This document shows positions 8,660-17,735 of a stretch of DNA of 29,650 nucleotides, one piece after another. This stretch comes from JAHEIJ01 sp040235565 (lineage in GTDB: Bacteria; Pseudomonadota; Gammaproteobacteria; UBA6429; Thiohalophilaceae), in the NCBI GenBank assembly GCA_040235565.1, contig JBECLA010000069.1:1-29650 (forward strand), written 5' to 3'. A program made the position numbers and the translations under genes. How positions within the stretch are numbered: position 1 is the first letter of the stretch; every line of letters begins with the position of its first letter. Below the pieces are notes generated by a model, which saw nothing but the letters and a program-made list of their open reading frames with translations, made no database searches and was not told the DNA's origin.

Positions 8660-9463
8660 CTATTCATGTGGGAGTGAATTATTTATATGCCTTTCTGGTT
8701 CAATATAAATAAATGCCAGTAGAGCGATACCCGCCCAGAGGAATCCTATCGCCAACCATTGCCAGAAAGCAAAGCTTAACCATAGCGGTATCCCCTTCTC
8801 TTGCCAATTGGTATCCGCCCAGCCTAGTTCCCGCTGCTCCAGATAAAGCCAGAATTCAGTAAGTCCAATGGCCAGTAAAGGACTGGCAATTAATATGACC
8901 GGGAGCACATAGAGTTTGTGGCGAATCATCGCTTGACCAAGTAAAACCAGCACCCCCAGATACCAGCCGAGAAAAAACAGGATTGCAAGAAGCTCGTGGG
9001 CCTTGTAGACCCAGGCTGACAGATCATGAATAAAAAGTCGTTCGATGGCGACCAGGACTCCACAGACCAAACCTAATCGCATCAAGCTGATAGTGATGCC
9101 AGCGGCTGGTAATTTCGATGCCACAGCCTCTTTCAAAAGACCAACAAAAGGCCAAAGTAATGACATGGAAAAAAGAAAGCCCATAGCAAACCAGATACTG
9201 CCATTGGGATTATGTTTTTGCGAAGCCAGGGCTGAAGCAACGGTATAGCGCCAATCAAAGCCCCCTGGATAGTGACGTGCGGCAAGTAGTGCACCCATAA
9301 CCAATACAACGAGCGAGGCCAGGTACCATACAAAAGCACGTTGTTTCTTACCGCCTGGTTGTTTGTTTTGATTCTGCAATCGTACTCTTGTCCAGTCCCG
9401 CTGTTGCTCGATAATGTCAATTACCACTTTAACAACCCTAACAGTGGCTCTCCAGTTGACCAC
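8660..9463 (-). CDS. Unrecognised polytopic membrane protein
   Basis: The family is not recognised with confidence. The 267-residue frame has a polar, basic N-terminus (to about 42), then about six hydrophobic helices between 43 and 255, with a charged loop around 205-225. The segment PGGFDWRYTVASALAS followed by a Gly-containing membrane start is reminiscent of DUF998/Frag1-type proteins, but this is only a resemblance. It faces cbbO tail-to-tail with 44 bases between stops. The ATG at 9463 gives the longest frame, but the basic stretch before the first helix is unusually long, so a later start is possible. It may be monocistronic. Confidence 0.55.
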   Translation of the reverse strand: MVNWRATVRVVKVVIDIIEQQRDWTRVRLQNQNKQPGGKKQRAFVWYLASLVVLVMGALLAARHYPGGFDWRYTVASALASQKHNPNGSIWFAMGFLFSMSLLWPFVGLLKEAVASKLPAAGITISLMRLGLVCGVLVAIERLFIHDLSAWVYKAHELLAILFFLGWYLGVLVLLGQAMIRHKLYVLPVILIASPLLAIGLTEFWLYLEQRELGWADTNWQEKGIPLWLSFAFWQWLAIGFLWAGIALLAFIYIEPERHINNSLPHE

Positions 9464-9871
9464 TTTAGGTCAGGCTTAATCAGCTACGGATATGACAGCA
9501 TCAGGGTTGGCAACGTGCCAAATCCCGTATTTTATTTACCGCCAATGCGAAACATCCATCGCGATGCATTTCCACAAGCTCTCCATTAGTGTGGTGCTAT
9601 ATCCAGCCAGAGTGCGGTTTTGATTTTATCATTTCATCAATATGGTCATAACACATTGTTTTTATTGATTATTATTTGACGGATTTATATGGATTTGGCA
9701 TGTTTACTGGTTTTGTTGTCTTGGGTACGTTGATCCCTGTCAGCTATTCAACGGGAATTTTTTATGTCAAAGTAAGTCTGTATGAAAGGATATTCTGAAT
9801 AGAAAAATAGTGCCCTTCTGATCTACTGATACATCTATCCATAATTTAAGACTGTAATAAGGATGGTATCA
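9464..9871. other. Divergent intergenic region before the RND operon
   Basis: About 400 bases with no supported gene. It separates the - strand membrane protein gene from the + strand RND genes, so it should hold two promoters, but none matches consensus well. A short inverted repeat (TTGGCA, 3-base gap, TGCCAA at 9507-9521) could be an operator half-site pair. The right half is AT-rich. Short frames here have no ribosome-binding site and no recognisable product. Confidence 0.4.
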
Positions 9872-10987
9872 ATGCGGTTAAACATATATCGTCTTAAAAA
9901 TGTTGCGTCTCCAGGCTATCTGCGGTGGGGCATGCTATTTTCCTGCGCATTTCTGGTAAATACCCTCACTCTGGCGGCAACAACAAGGACACCCCTCGTT
10001 GTAGTATCCAAAGCGCAAACGGAAACCGTCATAAAACAGGTTCCGCTAACAGGGACCATTACTTCCCTCAAGGTGGCCAACCTCTCAACAGAAGTGAGTG
10101 GCCAGGTGGAAAGTGTCAAGGTTGAGGTTGGTGATCAGGTCGAGTCAGGTGATGTGTTACTAAATCTCGATGATGAAATTGAAGCATTGACATTACAATC
10201 AATACAAGCCGAAACCGAACAGGCTCGGGCCGAACTTGCCGATGCCAAACGGCGCTACAAGGATGCCGAACGCCTGAAAAAACAAAACAGTATATCTGCC
10301 AATGCCATTCGTTTGTTACAGGCAGAAGTTGAGATAGATTCTGCCGCCTTAAATCGTCGACTCGCCGAAGAACGCAAACAACGAGCACTTGTTGATCGCC
10401 ACACTCTCAAAGCACCTTTTGCCGGTGTGATCAGCGAACGCTTGTCAGAAGTAGGCGAATGGATCACACCAGGGAATCCGGTATTGACGCTGGTCTCGAT
10501 CGACAATCTCCGTGTCGATTTCCAGGTCCCTCAGGAATTCTACCCACGCATTAATGCGAATAGTAAAATTACTGTAAGTCTGGATGCCATCCCGGATAAA
10601 ATATTTAACAGCAAGATTGATGCGGTTGTTCCTATTAGCGATCCCACTGCCCGTACCTTTCTCATCCGTGTTGAATTAGGAAATAATGCGATCAACATTA
10701 CACCAGGTATGTCAGTACATGGTCTTTTACATCTTAACACCAAAAAACAAGGTATTGTGGTGAATCGCGATGCCTTACTGCGTTACCCTGATGGAAGAGT
10801 TACGGTTTGGGTTGTTACTCAAAATGAGCAATCATCTACCGTATCGGAACAGATAGTTAAGGTTGGTCACAGCTTTAACGGACAGGTATCCATTCTGGAA
10901 GGATTACAGCCTGGCGATATCGTGGTGGTACGTGGCAATGAGGCCTTGCAACAAGGTCAAAAGGTTCGTATCCAGACAAACGAATAA
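9872..10987 (+). CDS. RND efflux periplasmic adaptor (membrane fusion) protein
   Basis: This HlyD/AcrA-type adaptor links an inner-membrane RND pump to an outer-membrane channel. After an N-terminal signal/anchor (about residues 17-35) come a lipoyl half-motif around 70-100 (SGQVESVKVEVGDQVESGD), a coiled-coil hairpin (about 103-175), the second lipoyl half with APFAGVISER, and the beta-barrel and membrane-proximal domains. The frame can open at ATG 9863, but AAGGA overlaps that codon and is correctly spaced for the ATG at 9872, giving 371 residues. No Cys is placed for lipidation at the mature N-terminus. The pump gene follows after 13 bases. No outer-membrane channel gene is present. Confidence 0.88.
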   Translation: MRLNIYRLKNVASPGYLRWGMLFSCAFLVNTLTLAATTRTPLVVVSKAQTETVIKQVPLTGTITSLKVANLSTEVSGQVESVKVEVGDQVESGDVLLNLDDEIEALTLQSIQAETEQARAELADAKRRYKDAERLKKQNSISANAIRLLQAEVEIDSAALNRRLAEERKQRALVDRHTLKAPFAGVISERLSEVGEWITPGNPVLTLVSIDNLRVDFQVPQEFYPRINANSKITVSLDAIPDKIFNSKIDAVVPISDPTARTFLIRVELGNNAINITPGMSVHGLLHLNTKKQGIVVNRDALLRYPDGRVTVWVVTQNEQSSTVSEQIVKVGHSFNGQVSILEGLQPGDIVVVRGNEALQQGQKVRIQTNE

Positions 10988-11000
10988 TTCGACCGAATTC

Positions 11001-14000
11001 ATGTTTAATGCAATCGTAAAACATGGCACCCTGATGACGGTCATCATCCTGATCATAAGCGTCCTGGGTGTGGTAGCGGCATTGCGGATCCCTGTGCAGA
11101 TGATCCCTGATTTAGAGGTCCGCACCATTACTGTCCGTACCGCCTGGCCAGGTGCGACTCCTCAGGATATCGAAAAAGAAATTGTGATAGAACAGGAAGA
11201 ATACCTTCGTAGCATTCCCGGTCTGCAACGCATCATCTCCTCTTCTTCTTTTGGCCGTGCTTCAATCGAACTTGAATTTCCGTTTGGTATTGATCTAAAC
11301 GAAACCTTGATCCACGTAAATAACGCACTCTCACAAGTTCCTTCTTATCCAATAAATGTCGATGAACCGCACATTTATGCAACCTCGTTTTCCAGCAACT
11401 CCTTTATGTACTTCCGCGTTGCACCTTTGAATGGAAATCCTAAAAACCTGGATATGGTACTGATGCAGGATTTTATTGATGACCAGGTCCGTACCCGAAT
11501 GGAGACCGTTCCCGGAGTATCACTGGTAAATGTCTATGGTGGTGCGGAACGACAGATCCAGATTTTGCTCGATCCGGCACGCTTATCGGAACGCGATATT
11601 GCAATCGAAGATGTCCGACGCGCAATAACAGAACGAAATCGCGACGTTTCTGCTGGTGAGATAGAGTCAGGGAAGCGCCGTTATTTATTGCGCACTGTAG
11701 GTCGTTTCCGTGATCTTCAGGAATTACGTGATCTGATTCTGATACGCCGTGGCGATTCTCTGATTCGTTTGGGTGATATTGCTGAAGTTCAACTCGATCA
11801 CTTCGAAATGAGCCGTGTATCCTACACAGATGGTGCTCCGGTTATTGGCCTTTCGGTGCGGCGTCAAGCGGGCTCCAATGTCATAGACATCAAAGATTCA
11901 CTGATGCAGGAAATGGTACATATCAACAGGGATATCCTCAATCCTGCCGGAATGTATATGCGGCTCATTGCTGATGATGTTGGGTATGTAGAATCGTCAA
12001 TCTATAACGTCTGGACCAATCTCGCTCTCGGAGCTTTGCTTGCAAGTTTTGTTATGTATTTATTTTTACATTCTGGTAAAGCGACGCTGGTTGGCGTGAT
12101 GGGAATACCCATATGTACAATTGCCGGATTTATTGGCCTACTGATTGCAGGACGGACAATCAATGTCATTTCTCTCGCAGGAATCGCCTTCGCCATTGGT
12201 ATGACGCTCGATAATGGAATTGTTGTTCTGGAAAGTATCGAGCAACAACGTCGTCGGGGGATTGATAAGCTTCGTGCCGCCATTATAGGTGTTCAACATG
12301 TATGGCCAGCCGTACTTGCCTCTACGCTGACCACTGTTCTGGTCTTTGTACCTATTCTCTTTATTCAAGAGGAAGCCGGGCAATTGTATTCCGATATCGC
12401 AATTGCAATATCGGCATCAATATTAACGTCAATGTTAATTGCCATTGCGGTGATTCCAACTGCCACGGCACGACTGGAATTCGGTGCAGGTAATCAGCGA
12501 ATAATAGAAAAGTCTCGCACAGTCAGAGACCGTGTTATCCAACGTATTAATTGGCTAATCGAGGATAAACGTCGTCGCACCAGTGTTATCGCAAGTGTCG
12601 CTTTATTCAGTCTGGGAATTTTTTTCTTTCTGACTCCGCCTGCCGAATATCTCCCGGAAGGAGAAGAGCCTAAAACCTTCGCCTCTTTAACCTCCCCACC
12701 CGGTTACAATCTGGAAGCTATGACAAAAATCGGGAATGAATTACAGGAATATTTTTTGCCTTTTCTTAACGATACATCAGAACAATTCGAGAATGGCGAG
12801 ACACCTGTGCCGGCGCTGGCATATCTCAATATAAGTATCGAGGCACAGCGTGTGCGGATTATATCGCAACCAAAGGATCCGGCACATATAAAGCCACTGA
12901 TGACAGCCATCCAGGAGAAGTATAAACAATACCCGGCTATGCGTGGATTCGTTACCCGTGGCTCGATTATTACCAGTAACTCTGGTGGCACACGCAGTGT
13001 GAATCTTGATATCTCTGGCCCCAATCTTTCTGATATTTACGCATCTGCATTGGCAGCTTATCGTCGCGCGCAGGAGGTTTTTGATTCTCCACGCCTGCGT
13101 GCTGACCCATCAACCTTATCATTATCACAACCACTGATAGAAGTGAAACCAAAGTGGGCACGTGCCAGCGAAGTAGGTATGACAACCAAGGATTTCGGTT
13201 ATACAATCGCCGCGCTTACAGATGGCGCCTTTGTTGACGAGTTTTTCCTGGATGATGACAAGATTGATATTTATTTATATAGCAAAGCAGGCAAAAATGC
13301 CTCACTCGACAGCTTGAGTCAGATCTCTGTATATACGCCAATTGGTGCTGTCGTTCCCATGTCATCTATCGCCGACATCGATGAATCAGTTGATACCAAT
13401 ATTATTCGGCGTGTAAACGGCCAGCGGACCGTGACATTGAATATTATCCCACCTGAAAAAATTGCTCTTGAAACAGGGGTTAAAATTGTTCAACAAGAAG
13501 TGGTCAAGCACTTGCGTGACACAGGCGCAATACCGAGTACTATTAACATGACCATATCCGGTGCCAGCGATCAATTACAAGCAACCCGTGAAGCACTGGC
13601 AGCGAATTACGTGGTGGCTGTCGTCATAATATATTTACTACTCGTCGCTATTTTTACCAATTGGGGTTACCCGCTACTGATTATGACCACGATTCCTCTT
13701 GGGGTAGCGGGTGGCATTCTGGGGTTATGGCTTTTTAACCTTGTTGGTAGTTGGCTCCCATTTATAGGACTTAATGCGCTGCACCTGCCCTTCGACATGA
13801 TTTCCATGCTGGGATTCCTGATTCTTATGGGTACTGTAGTGAATAACCCAATCCTTATCGTGCACCAGGCCATGACAAATATGCGTGAAAAACATATGGG
13901 TGCAATGGAAGCGGTACAGGACGCAGTTTCTACGCGCCTGCGACCAATTGCCATGTCAACTCTGACCACTGTATTTGGTCTTGCGCCTTTGGTTTTTATC

Positions 14001-14135
14001 GCTGGCGAAGGAACCGAGTTATACCGGGGTGTCGGTGTTATTGTTATGTTTGGCCTCCTGGGTACAGCGGTGGTCAGCCTGACTTTCTTACCTGCCTTGA
14101 CTGTGGTTATTCTTAAATATGTGCATCCTGCATAA
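11001..14135 (+). CDS. RND efflux pump, AcrB/HAE-type inner-membrane subunit
   Basis: The 1044-residue protein has the twelve-helix, two-repeat RND layout: a first helix at about 12-30, a large periplasmic loop with the porter motif PGATPQDIEKEI, helices 2-6, a second periplasmic loop, and helices 8-12. Length is normal for the AcrB family. In helix 4 the usual Asp-Asp pair is Asp404-Asn405 (GMTLDNGIVV). In helix 10 the position of AcrB Lys940 is Asn948 (VVNNPILIV). The proton relay therefore differs from classical AcrB, as in some related subfamilies. A longer frame opens inside the adaptor gene, but the ATG at 11001 just after the adaptor stop matches the family start. Substrate cannot be told; a drug-like role is more likely than Cu/Ag, as CusA-type Met triads were not seen. 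Confidence 0.88.
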   Translation: MFNAIVKHGTLMTVIILIISVLGVVAALRIPVQMIPDLEVRTITVRTAWPGATPQDIEKEIVIEQEEYLRSIPGLQRIISSSSFGRASIELEFPFGIDLNETLIHVNNALSQVPSYPINVDEPHIYATSFSSNSFMYFRVAPLNGNPKNLDMVLMQDFIDDQVRTRMETVPGVSLVNVYGGAERQIQILLDPARLSERDIAIEDVRRAITERNRDVSAGEIESGKRRYLLRTVGRFRDLQELRDLILIRRGDSLIRLGDIAEVQLDHFEMSRVSYTDGAPVIGLSVRRQAGSNVIDIKDSLMQEMVHINRDILNPAGMYMRLIADDVGYVESSIYNVWTNLALGALLASFVMYLFLHSGKATLVGVMGIPICTIAGFIGLLIAGRTINVISLAGIAFAIGMTLDNGIVVLESIEQQRRRGIDKLRAAIIGVQHVWPAVLASTLTTVLVFVPILFIQEEAGQLYSDIAIAISASILTSMLIAIAVIPTATARLEFGAGNQRIIEKSRTVRDRVIQRINWLIEDKRRRTSVIASVALFSLGIFFFLTPPAEYLPEGEEPKTFASLTSPPGYNLEAMTKIGNELQEYFLPFLNDTSEQFENGETPVPALAYLNISIEAQRVRIISQPKDPAHIKPLMTAIQEKYKQYPAMRGFVTRGSIITSNSGGTRSVNLDISGPNLSDIYASALAAYRRAQEVFDSPRLRADPSTLSLSQPLIEVKPKWARASEVGMTTKDFGYTIAALTDGAFVDEFFLDDDKIDIYLYSKAGKNASLDSLSQISVYTPIGAVVPMSSIADIDESVDTNIIRRVNGQRTVTLNIIPPEKIALETGVKIVQQEVVKHLRDTGAIPSTINMTISGASDQLQATREALAANYVVAVVIIYLLLVAIFTNWGYPLLIMTTIPLGVAGGILGLWLFNLVGSWLPFIGLNALHLPFDMISMLGFLILMGTVVNNPILIVHQAMTNMREKHMGAMEAVQDAVSTRLRPIAMSTLTTVFGLAPLVFIAGEGTELYRGVGVIVMFGLLGTAVVSLTFLPALTVVILKYVHPA

Positions 14136-14186
14136 GATATAAAATATGATCGTTACTTGCCGTCTGTTATTTGTTACGATACCACT

Positions 14187-14465
14187 ATGGCAATAATTCA
14201 CATAACCCGGTCCCACTCTCTTGATGAAGCATCAGTCCGTGCCAGTGTACAGGAATTAGCTGATACACTCGTTGAAAAGCTGTCTGCCAACTACCACTGG
14301 AACAAGGATCGACTGGTATTTAATCGCAGCGGAGCCAGCGGTTACGTAAGGATCGGCGAGCAGGAAGTAGAAGTAGAGGTGAAACTGGGAATGTTGTTAG
14401 CTCCACTAAAACGCAGTATCGAGAAGACCATCTCCGATTATCTGGAGCAGAGGTTAAACTGTTAG
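14187..14465 (+). CDS. Polyhydroxyalkanoic acid system (PHA granule region) family protein
   Basis: A 92-residue soluble protein beginning MAIIHITRSHSLDEASVRA and ending with an amphipathic helix (SIEKTISDYLEQRL). The N-terminal His-Ser-Leu-(x)-Glu-Ala-(x)n-Ala pattern and the GEQEVEVEVKLG strand pair with LLAPLK are typical of the PHA_gran_rgn family, found near polyhydroxyalkanoate genes but without a defined biochemical activity. No PHA synthase is present here. The frame opens at TTG 14157, but homologues start at the Met equivalent to 14187; neither has a good ribosome-binding site. It lies 51 bases after the pump gene and could be read from the same transcript. Confidence 0.68.
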   Translation: MAIIHITRSHSLDEASVRASVQELADTLVEKLSANYHWNKDRLVFNRSGASGYVRIGEQEVEVEVKLGMLLAPLKRSIEKTISDYLEQRLNC

Positions 14466-14817
14466 AACAAGTATCAATCTATAACTTTGTACTTCGTTTC
14501 CTGTTAAATCGACAGGACGCCGGGATTTGTTGTGCATGTTCCCGTTTGCGCAAGCCACAATTCCTATAGCAGCCCGTGATATTCATGTCAATTCCAGCTC
14601 CCGTGATCCCCGCGGTGATCTTTTTTTGATCAGTTCCTATCCCTCCCAATCGTAAAAGGCAACTGCTCAATGCTATTCACCCCGGATTTAACTGCCCTTG
14701 CCATCTGCGATACATTAGTAGTACCCACCCTGCTACGATGAATCCCATGTCCTATCAGAAAATATAACTATCCATTTCATAAGGCTGCCAGAAGTAGTTT
14801 ATATCCCTGCTCAGTGC

Positions 14818-14843
14818 ACATAACATTATCAAAACTGTTATGT
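14818..14843. repeat. Inverted repeat ACATAACA / TGTTATGT
   Basis: An exact 8-bp inverted repeat (14818-14825 and 14836-14843) with a 10-base spacer. It could be an operator or a weak hairpin. No start codon of a supported gene is close by, so its role is unknown. Confidence 0.4.
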
Positions 14844-14899
14844 TAGTTGAATCAGGCATCTATGCAATCAGACATATTCTCAAGCAACGCAAATGAATC

Positions 14900-14919
14900 G
14901 GGGCGGATTTTTCCGCCCC
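14900..14919 (-). terminator. GC-rich hairpin after the secreted-protein gene
   Basis: A perfect 8-bp stem (14900-14907 with 14912-14919) and 4-base loop lie 17 bases past the stop of the - strand gene that ends at 14937. The following - strand sequence is only modestly T-rich, so it may be an inefficient or Rho-assisted terminator. Confidence 0.5.
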
Positions 14920-14936
14920 AATGTATCCATATCACA

Positions 14937-15395
14937 TCATTTTACGGGTAACAGGGGGCATTGGAAATAAACTGGAGGTCCGTTCGGAAACGACCCGGGA
15001 GTAATCACCAGATGTCCAAGACTGTGATGCAGATCGATATCAGCCAGAGATGTCAGTATGGGGACAACGCCATGGTCCTGGAAGCCAGCAGCTGTCCATT
15101 CAACTGTGTGCGTAAACCAACGACCTCCGTTGTAATTCGGGTTGCCGGGTGCTGCCTCAGATACGGGTAACTGACCCTGTGGGTTGTTTGTGTTGGTTAC
15201 AACGTAAAGAGCATCAAATGATTGGCGATTATTTTCATTTGGCGCAGGCAGAGTCGTCGTGCCTTTCGTACCCCACACTTCACCGTCACCATACACAGAA
15301 GGCATAAAGTTGGGTTGCCCTGGATCGGCGAAGGCACTCAGTGTTGTGAGAGCGAGTATGATACCTAATATACGGCAGAGTAATTTTTGAGACAT
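14937..15395 (-). CDS. Secreted protein of unknown function
   Basis: No family was recognised. The 152-residue product begins with a clear Sec signal peptide (basic start, hydrophobic core about 7-20, likely cleavage after Ala-Phe-Ala at 23). The mature part is rich in Asn, Pro, Gly and Thr and contains three His in DIDLHHSLGH and a single Cys near the end (YFQCPLLP). No repeats or membrane segments are seen. The start is well supported by GGAGGAAAG before the ATG. It appears monocistronic, facing the histidine-kinase gene end with a 144-base gap that holds its promoter. An extracytoplasmic role is all that can be inferred. Confidence 0.7.
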   Translation of the reverse strand: MSQKLLCRILGIILALTTLSAFADPGQPNFMPSVYGDGEVWGTKGTTTLPAPNENNRQSFDALYVVTNTNNPQGQLPVSEAAPGNPNYNGGRWFTHTVEWTAAGFQDHGVVPILTSLADIDLHHSLGHLVITPGSFPNGPPVYFQCPLLPVK

Positions 15396-15539
15396 GATTT
15401 CTTTCCTCCATACAAAACAGGTTGTGTCATTGTGACTAGTGCACGAATAAAATCGCGTACCTGATCAAGTATTCTGAAATGAAATCACATCATCATCACA
15501 CAAATATCAATAATTCATCACGCAGGTCTCATAAATTAC

Positions 15540-17018
15540 TCATGCCGCTATTGGCGGTTGTGGGAGATCAAAAGAAAAAACCGTGCCTTGATTCAGTTTG
15601 CTGCTTGCATGAATAGAGCCACCATGTAACTCGATGATATGCCTTGCGATGGCAAGTCCAAGTCCAGTCCCTTTGGTATCGGTATAACCCGTTTTAGTGG
15701 GTGCATAGAAACGATCAAAAATATGCGGCATATCGAGGGGAGAGATGCCATCCCCGGTATCAGCTATCTCTAATAATACTTTGTCATTATGCGGCGTAAT
15801 CACAACGGTGATACATCCGTCTCTTGGAGTATGTCGTATTGCATTGTCTAGCAGGTTATCCAGGACACGCTCGATTAATCCGATATCGCCATAAACAAAT
15901 GGCGGTTCCTCCTCCAGTTGCTGCTCAAATTTCACGCCGTGCTGTTGGGCCTTGAGTTCAAATTTATGAAAAACATCCTGTACGAGTTCCTGCAAGGCAA
16001 ATGGTTCCAGATGAGGTTTGATCTCATTCGCTTCCAGTTTTGCCAACTCGAACAAATCACCAATTAATTCGCTAAGATGTACAGCATGCTTCATCGCAAT
16101 CTCAAGATAGTTTCGCTTTTCTTCCTCAGAGAATTCAGCGTTTTTCAGCATTAAGGTTTCCAGATACCCTTGCAATGATGCGAGTGGGGTACGCAAATCG
16201 TGAGACACATTGGCAACCAGCTCTCGTCGCAGGGCATCAGTTTGCCGGAGTTCAGTGAGCTGTTCCATGATGCGATTCGCCATGGCTTCAAAAGTTGCAC
16301 TGAGACCATCAATTTCATCACCATACTTCGCGTTGTGGTGGTACTGTAATGGCGGAATACGGCCATTCTTTTTGAAATTCTCCATTGACGCAGCCAATCG
16401 TCTCAGGCGCCGCGTCAAGAGCGCGAACAGTATCAGGGCAGCCAGTAAAACAAATATTAGACCTGCGAATAACATTCCAGCACCCATCTGCATCGCATAA
16501 CTGTTTTCCAACATCTGTGCGATACCTGTGTACTGTTGACTGGCGAGAATGATATAGAGATACCCTTGAAGTACGTCACCGTTATAAATTGGTGCGACAG
16601 AAAAAATCTTTTGCTGCTGGCGGTGTCGTGGATCTTCCCCCAGAACCGGCAACGCTTTGTTTGATGATAAAAATGTCCAGATCGGCCCAAGGTCTATATG
16701 TGTGCGTTGGACGACACCGGGCGGTGCCGAAAAAGCCAGAATTTTACCATTTGGATCCAGTAGATAAATTTCCACTTTTGGATTGATCACCATCATCATA
16801 TGAAAGATATCGTCGAGAGCATTCTGATCAATCTGTTGCTTTTTAAACAGTAACTTTTCTGAAACAATATGTTGTGCCAGGTCATGGTTGAGGCGTTGTG
16901 TCACTTCCTGTTGATGACGGTCGCTGGATACACTCATCAATTGCAGGAAGAAAATACCGATTATTATGAAAATAACGGCAAGAAGGAGTGTAACTCTGGT
17001 GTATAGCGTATTAAACAT
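15540..17018 (-). CDS. Sensor histidine kinase
   Basis: The 492-residue kinase has a first membrane helix (about 8-28), a periplasmic sensor domain (about 30-175) with a PAS/Cache-like strand VEIYLLDPNGKILAF, a second helix (about 180-202) and a HAMP domain. The HisKA domain follows, with the phosphoacceptor His273 in VSHDLRTPLA. The catalytic domain has its N box at LDNLLDNAIRH (386-396), G1 at DTGDGI (420-425) and G2 at GTGLGLAIA (450-458). All catalytic motifs are intact. Unlike the kinase at 26566, its sensor has no Met/His cluster, so its signal is not evident. It starts 18 bases after the response-regulator stop, in the same operon. Position opposite the bufferin operon suggests envelope or metal stress sensing. 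Confidence 0.9.
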   Translation of the reverse strand: MFNTLYTRVTLLLAVIFIIIGIFFLQLMSVSSDRHQQEVTQRLNHDLAQHIVSEKLLFKKQQIDQNALDDIFHMMMVINPKVEIYLLDPNGKILAFSAPPGVVQRTHIDLGPIWTFLSSNKALPVLGEDPRHRQQQKIFSVAPIYNGDVLQGYLYIILASQQYTGIAQMLENSYAMQMGAGMLFAGLIFVLLAALILFALLTRRLRRLAASMENFKKNGRIPPLQYHHNAKYGDEIDGLSATFEAMANRIMEQLTELRQTDALRRELVANVSHDLRTPLASLQGYLETLMLKNAEFSEEEKRNYLEIAMKHAVHLSELIGDLFELAKLEANEIKPHLEPFALQELVQDVFHKFELKAQQHGVKFEQQLEEEPPFVYGDIGLIERVLDNLLDNAIRHTPRDGCITVVITPHNDKVLLEIADTGDGISPLDMPHIFDRFYAPTKTGYTDTKGTGLGLAIARHIIELHGGSIHASSKLNQGTVFSFDLPQPPIAA

Positions 17019-17036
17019 CTGATGCTGCGCCTGATT

Positions 17037-17735
17037 CTAGTGTTCAGTAAATTTATAGCCAACACCCCATACTGTCAGAATGTAACGTGGTTTGGTCGGA
17101 TTGCGCTCGATCTTGGTTCGCAATCGGTTGATATGAGAATTTACCGTATGCTCATAACCCTCGTAGCCGTAGCCCCATACCTGGTCAAGCAACTGCTCAC
17201 GCCGATAGACACGACCAGGGTGACGGGCAAAATGATACAGTAAATCAAACTCTTTAGAGGTAAGTGACACAGGGTTACCATCAAGCGTAACTTTATGTTT
17301 TTCACAGTCTATCTGTAGTCCATTCATCTGAATAAGTGTGTCTGCGGCAATACCATTTGATCCAATTGCTTCCACGCGACGGAATATAGCTTTTACCCTT
17401 GCCATCAGTTCCCGAATACTGAATGGCTTGGTAAGATAATCGTCCGCGCCCATTTCCAGGCCGAGCACCCTGTCCACTTCGGATGAACGCGCCGTCAGCA
17501 TTAATATCGGCAAGTAACGTTTCTCATTGCGTAAGGCACGGCAAATCTCTATTCCGTCCAGATCCGGCAACATCAAATCAAGAATAATCAGGTTGTAGTC
17601 GCCCCGTCGAGCCATCTCCAGGCCTTCCTGGCCGTTATGAGCAACATCGGTTTCACAAGGCAGATCACGCAGATTCAGCCGTATCAAACTGGCAATGTCC
17701 CGATTATCTTCGATAATAAGTACGTGACGCGACAT
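17037..17735 (-). CDS. OmpR/PhoB-family response regulator
   Basis: A 232-residue regulator with an N-terminal receiver domain (Asp10 in the acidic pocket, phosphoacceptor Asp53, Thr81, Lys103) and a C-terminal winged-helix DNA-binding domain containing the SKEFDLLYHFARHPG and GVGYKF segments. It pairs with the kinase encoded just downstream. The gene is divergent from the bufferin operon across a 317-base region. GTG-containing repeats of 10-11 bp spacing lie 46-76 bases upstream of its ATG, suggesting autoregulation. Control of the bufferin genes is plausible but rests on position only. Confidence 0.92.
   Translation of the reverse strand: MSRHVLIIEDNRDIASLIRLNLRDLPCETDVAHNGQEGLEMARRGDYNLIILDLMLPDLDGIEICRALRNEKRYLPILMLTARSSEVDRVLGLEMGADDYLTKPFSIRELMARVKAIFRRVEAIGSNGIAADTLIQMNGLQIDCEKHKVTLDGNPVSLTSKEFDLLYHFARHPGRVYRREQLLDQVWGYGYEGYEHTVNSHINRLRTKIERNPTKPRYILTVWGVGYKFTEH

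Larger units (their letters stand above)
14466..14936. other. Intergenic region without supported genes
   Basis: About 470 bases between a + strand gene end and a - strand gene end. Short frames, including one of about 60 codons on the - strand at 14479-14670, have no ribosome-binding site or recognisable product. The only structures seen are an 8-bp inverted repeat near 14818-14843 and a GC-rich hairpin at 14900-14919. A small RNA cannot be excluded but has no direct support. Confidence 0.45.

Noticed and set aside
9695..9715. TGGCATG-containing stretch considered as a sigma54 promoter
   Set aside because: The -12 TTGC element is missing at the required spacing.
10863..11000. Upstream extension of the RND pump frame into the adaptor gene
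   Set aside because: The extension lies inside the adaptor coding sequence in another frame; RND pumps start just before the first helix, which fits the ATG at 11001.
14479..14670. 63-codon Cys-containing frame on the - strand
   Set aside because: No ribosome-binding site, no signal peptide and no family resemblance; likely chance.
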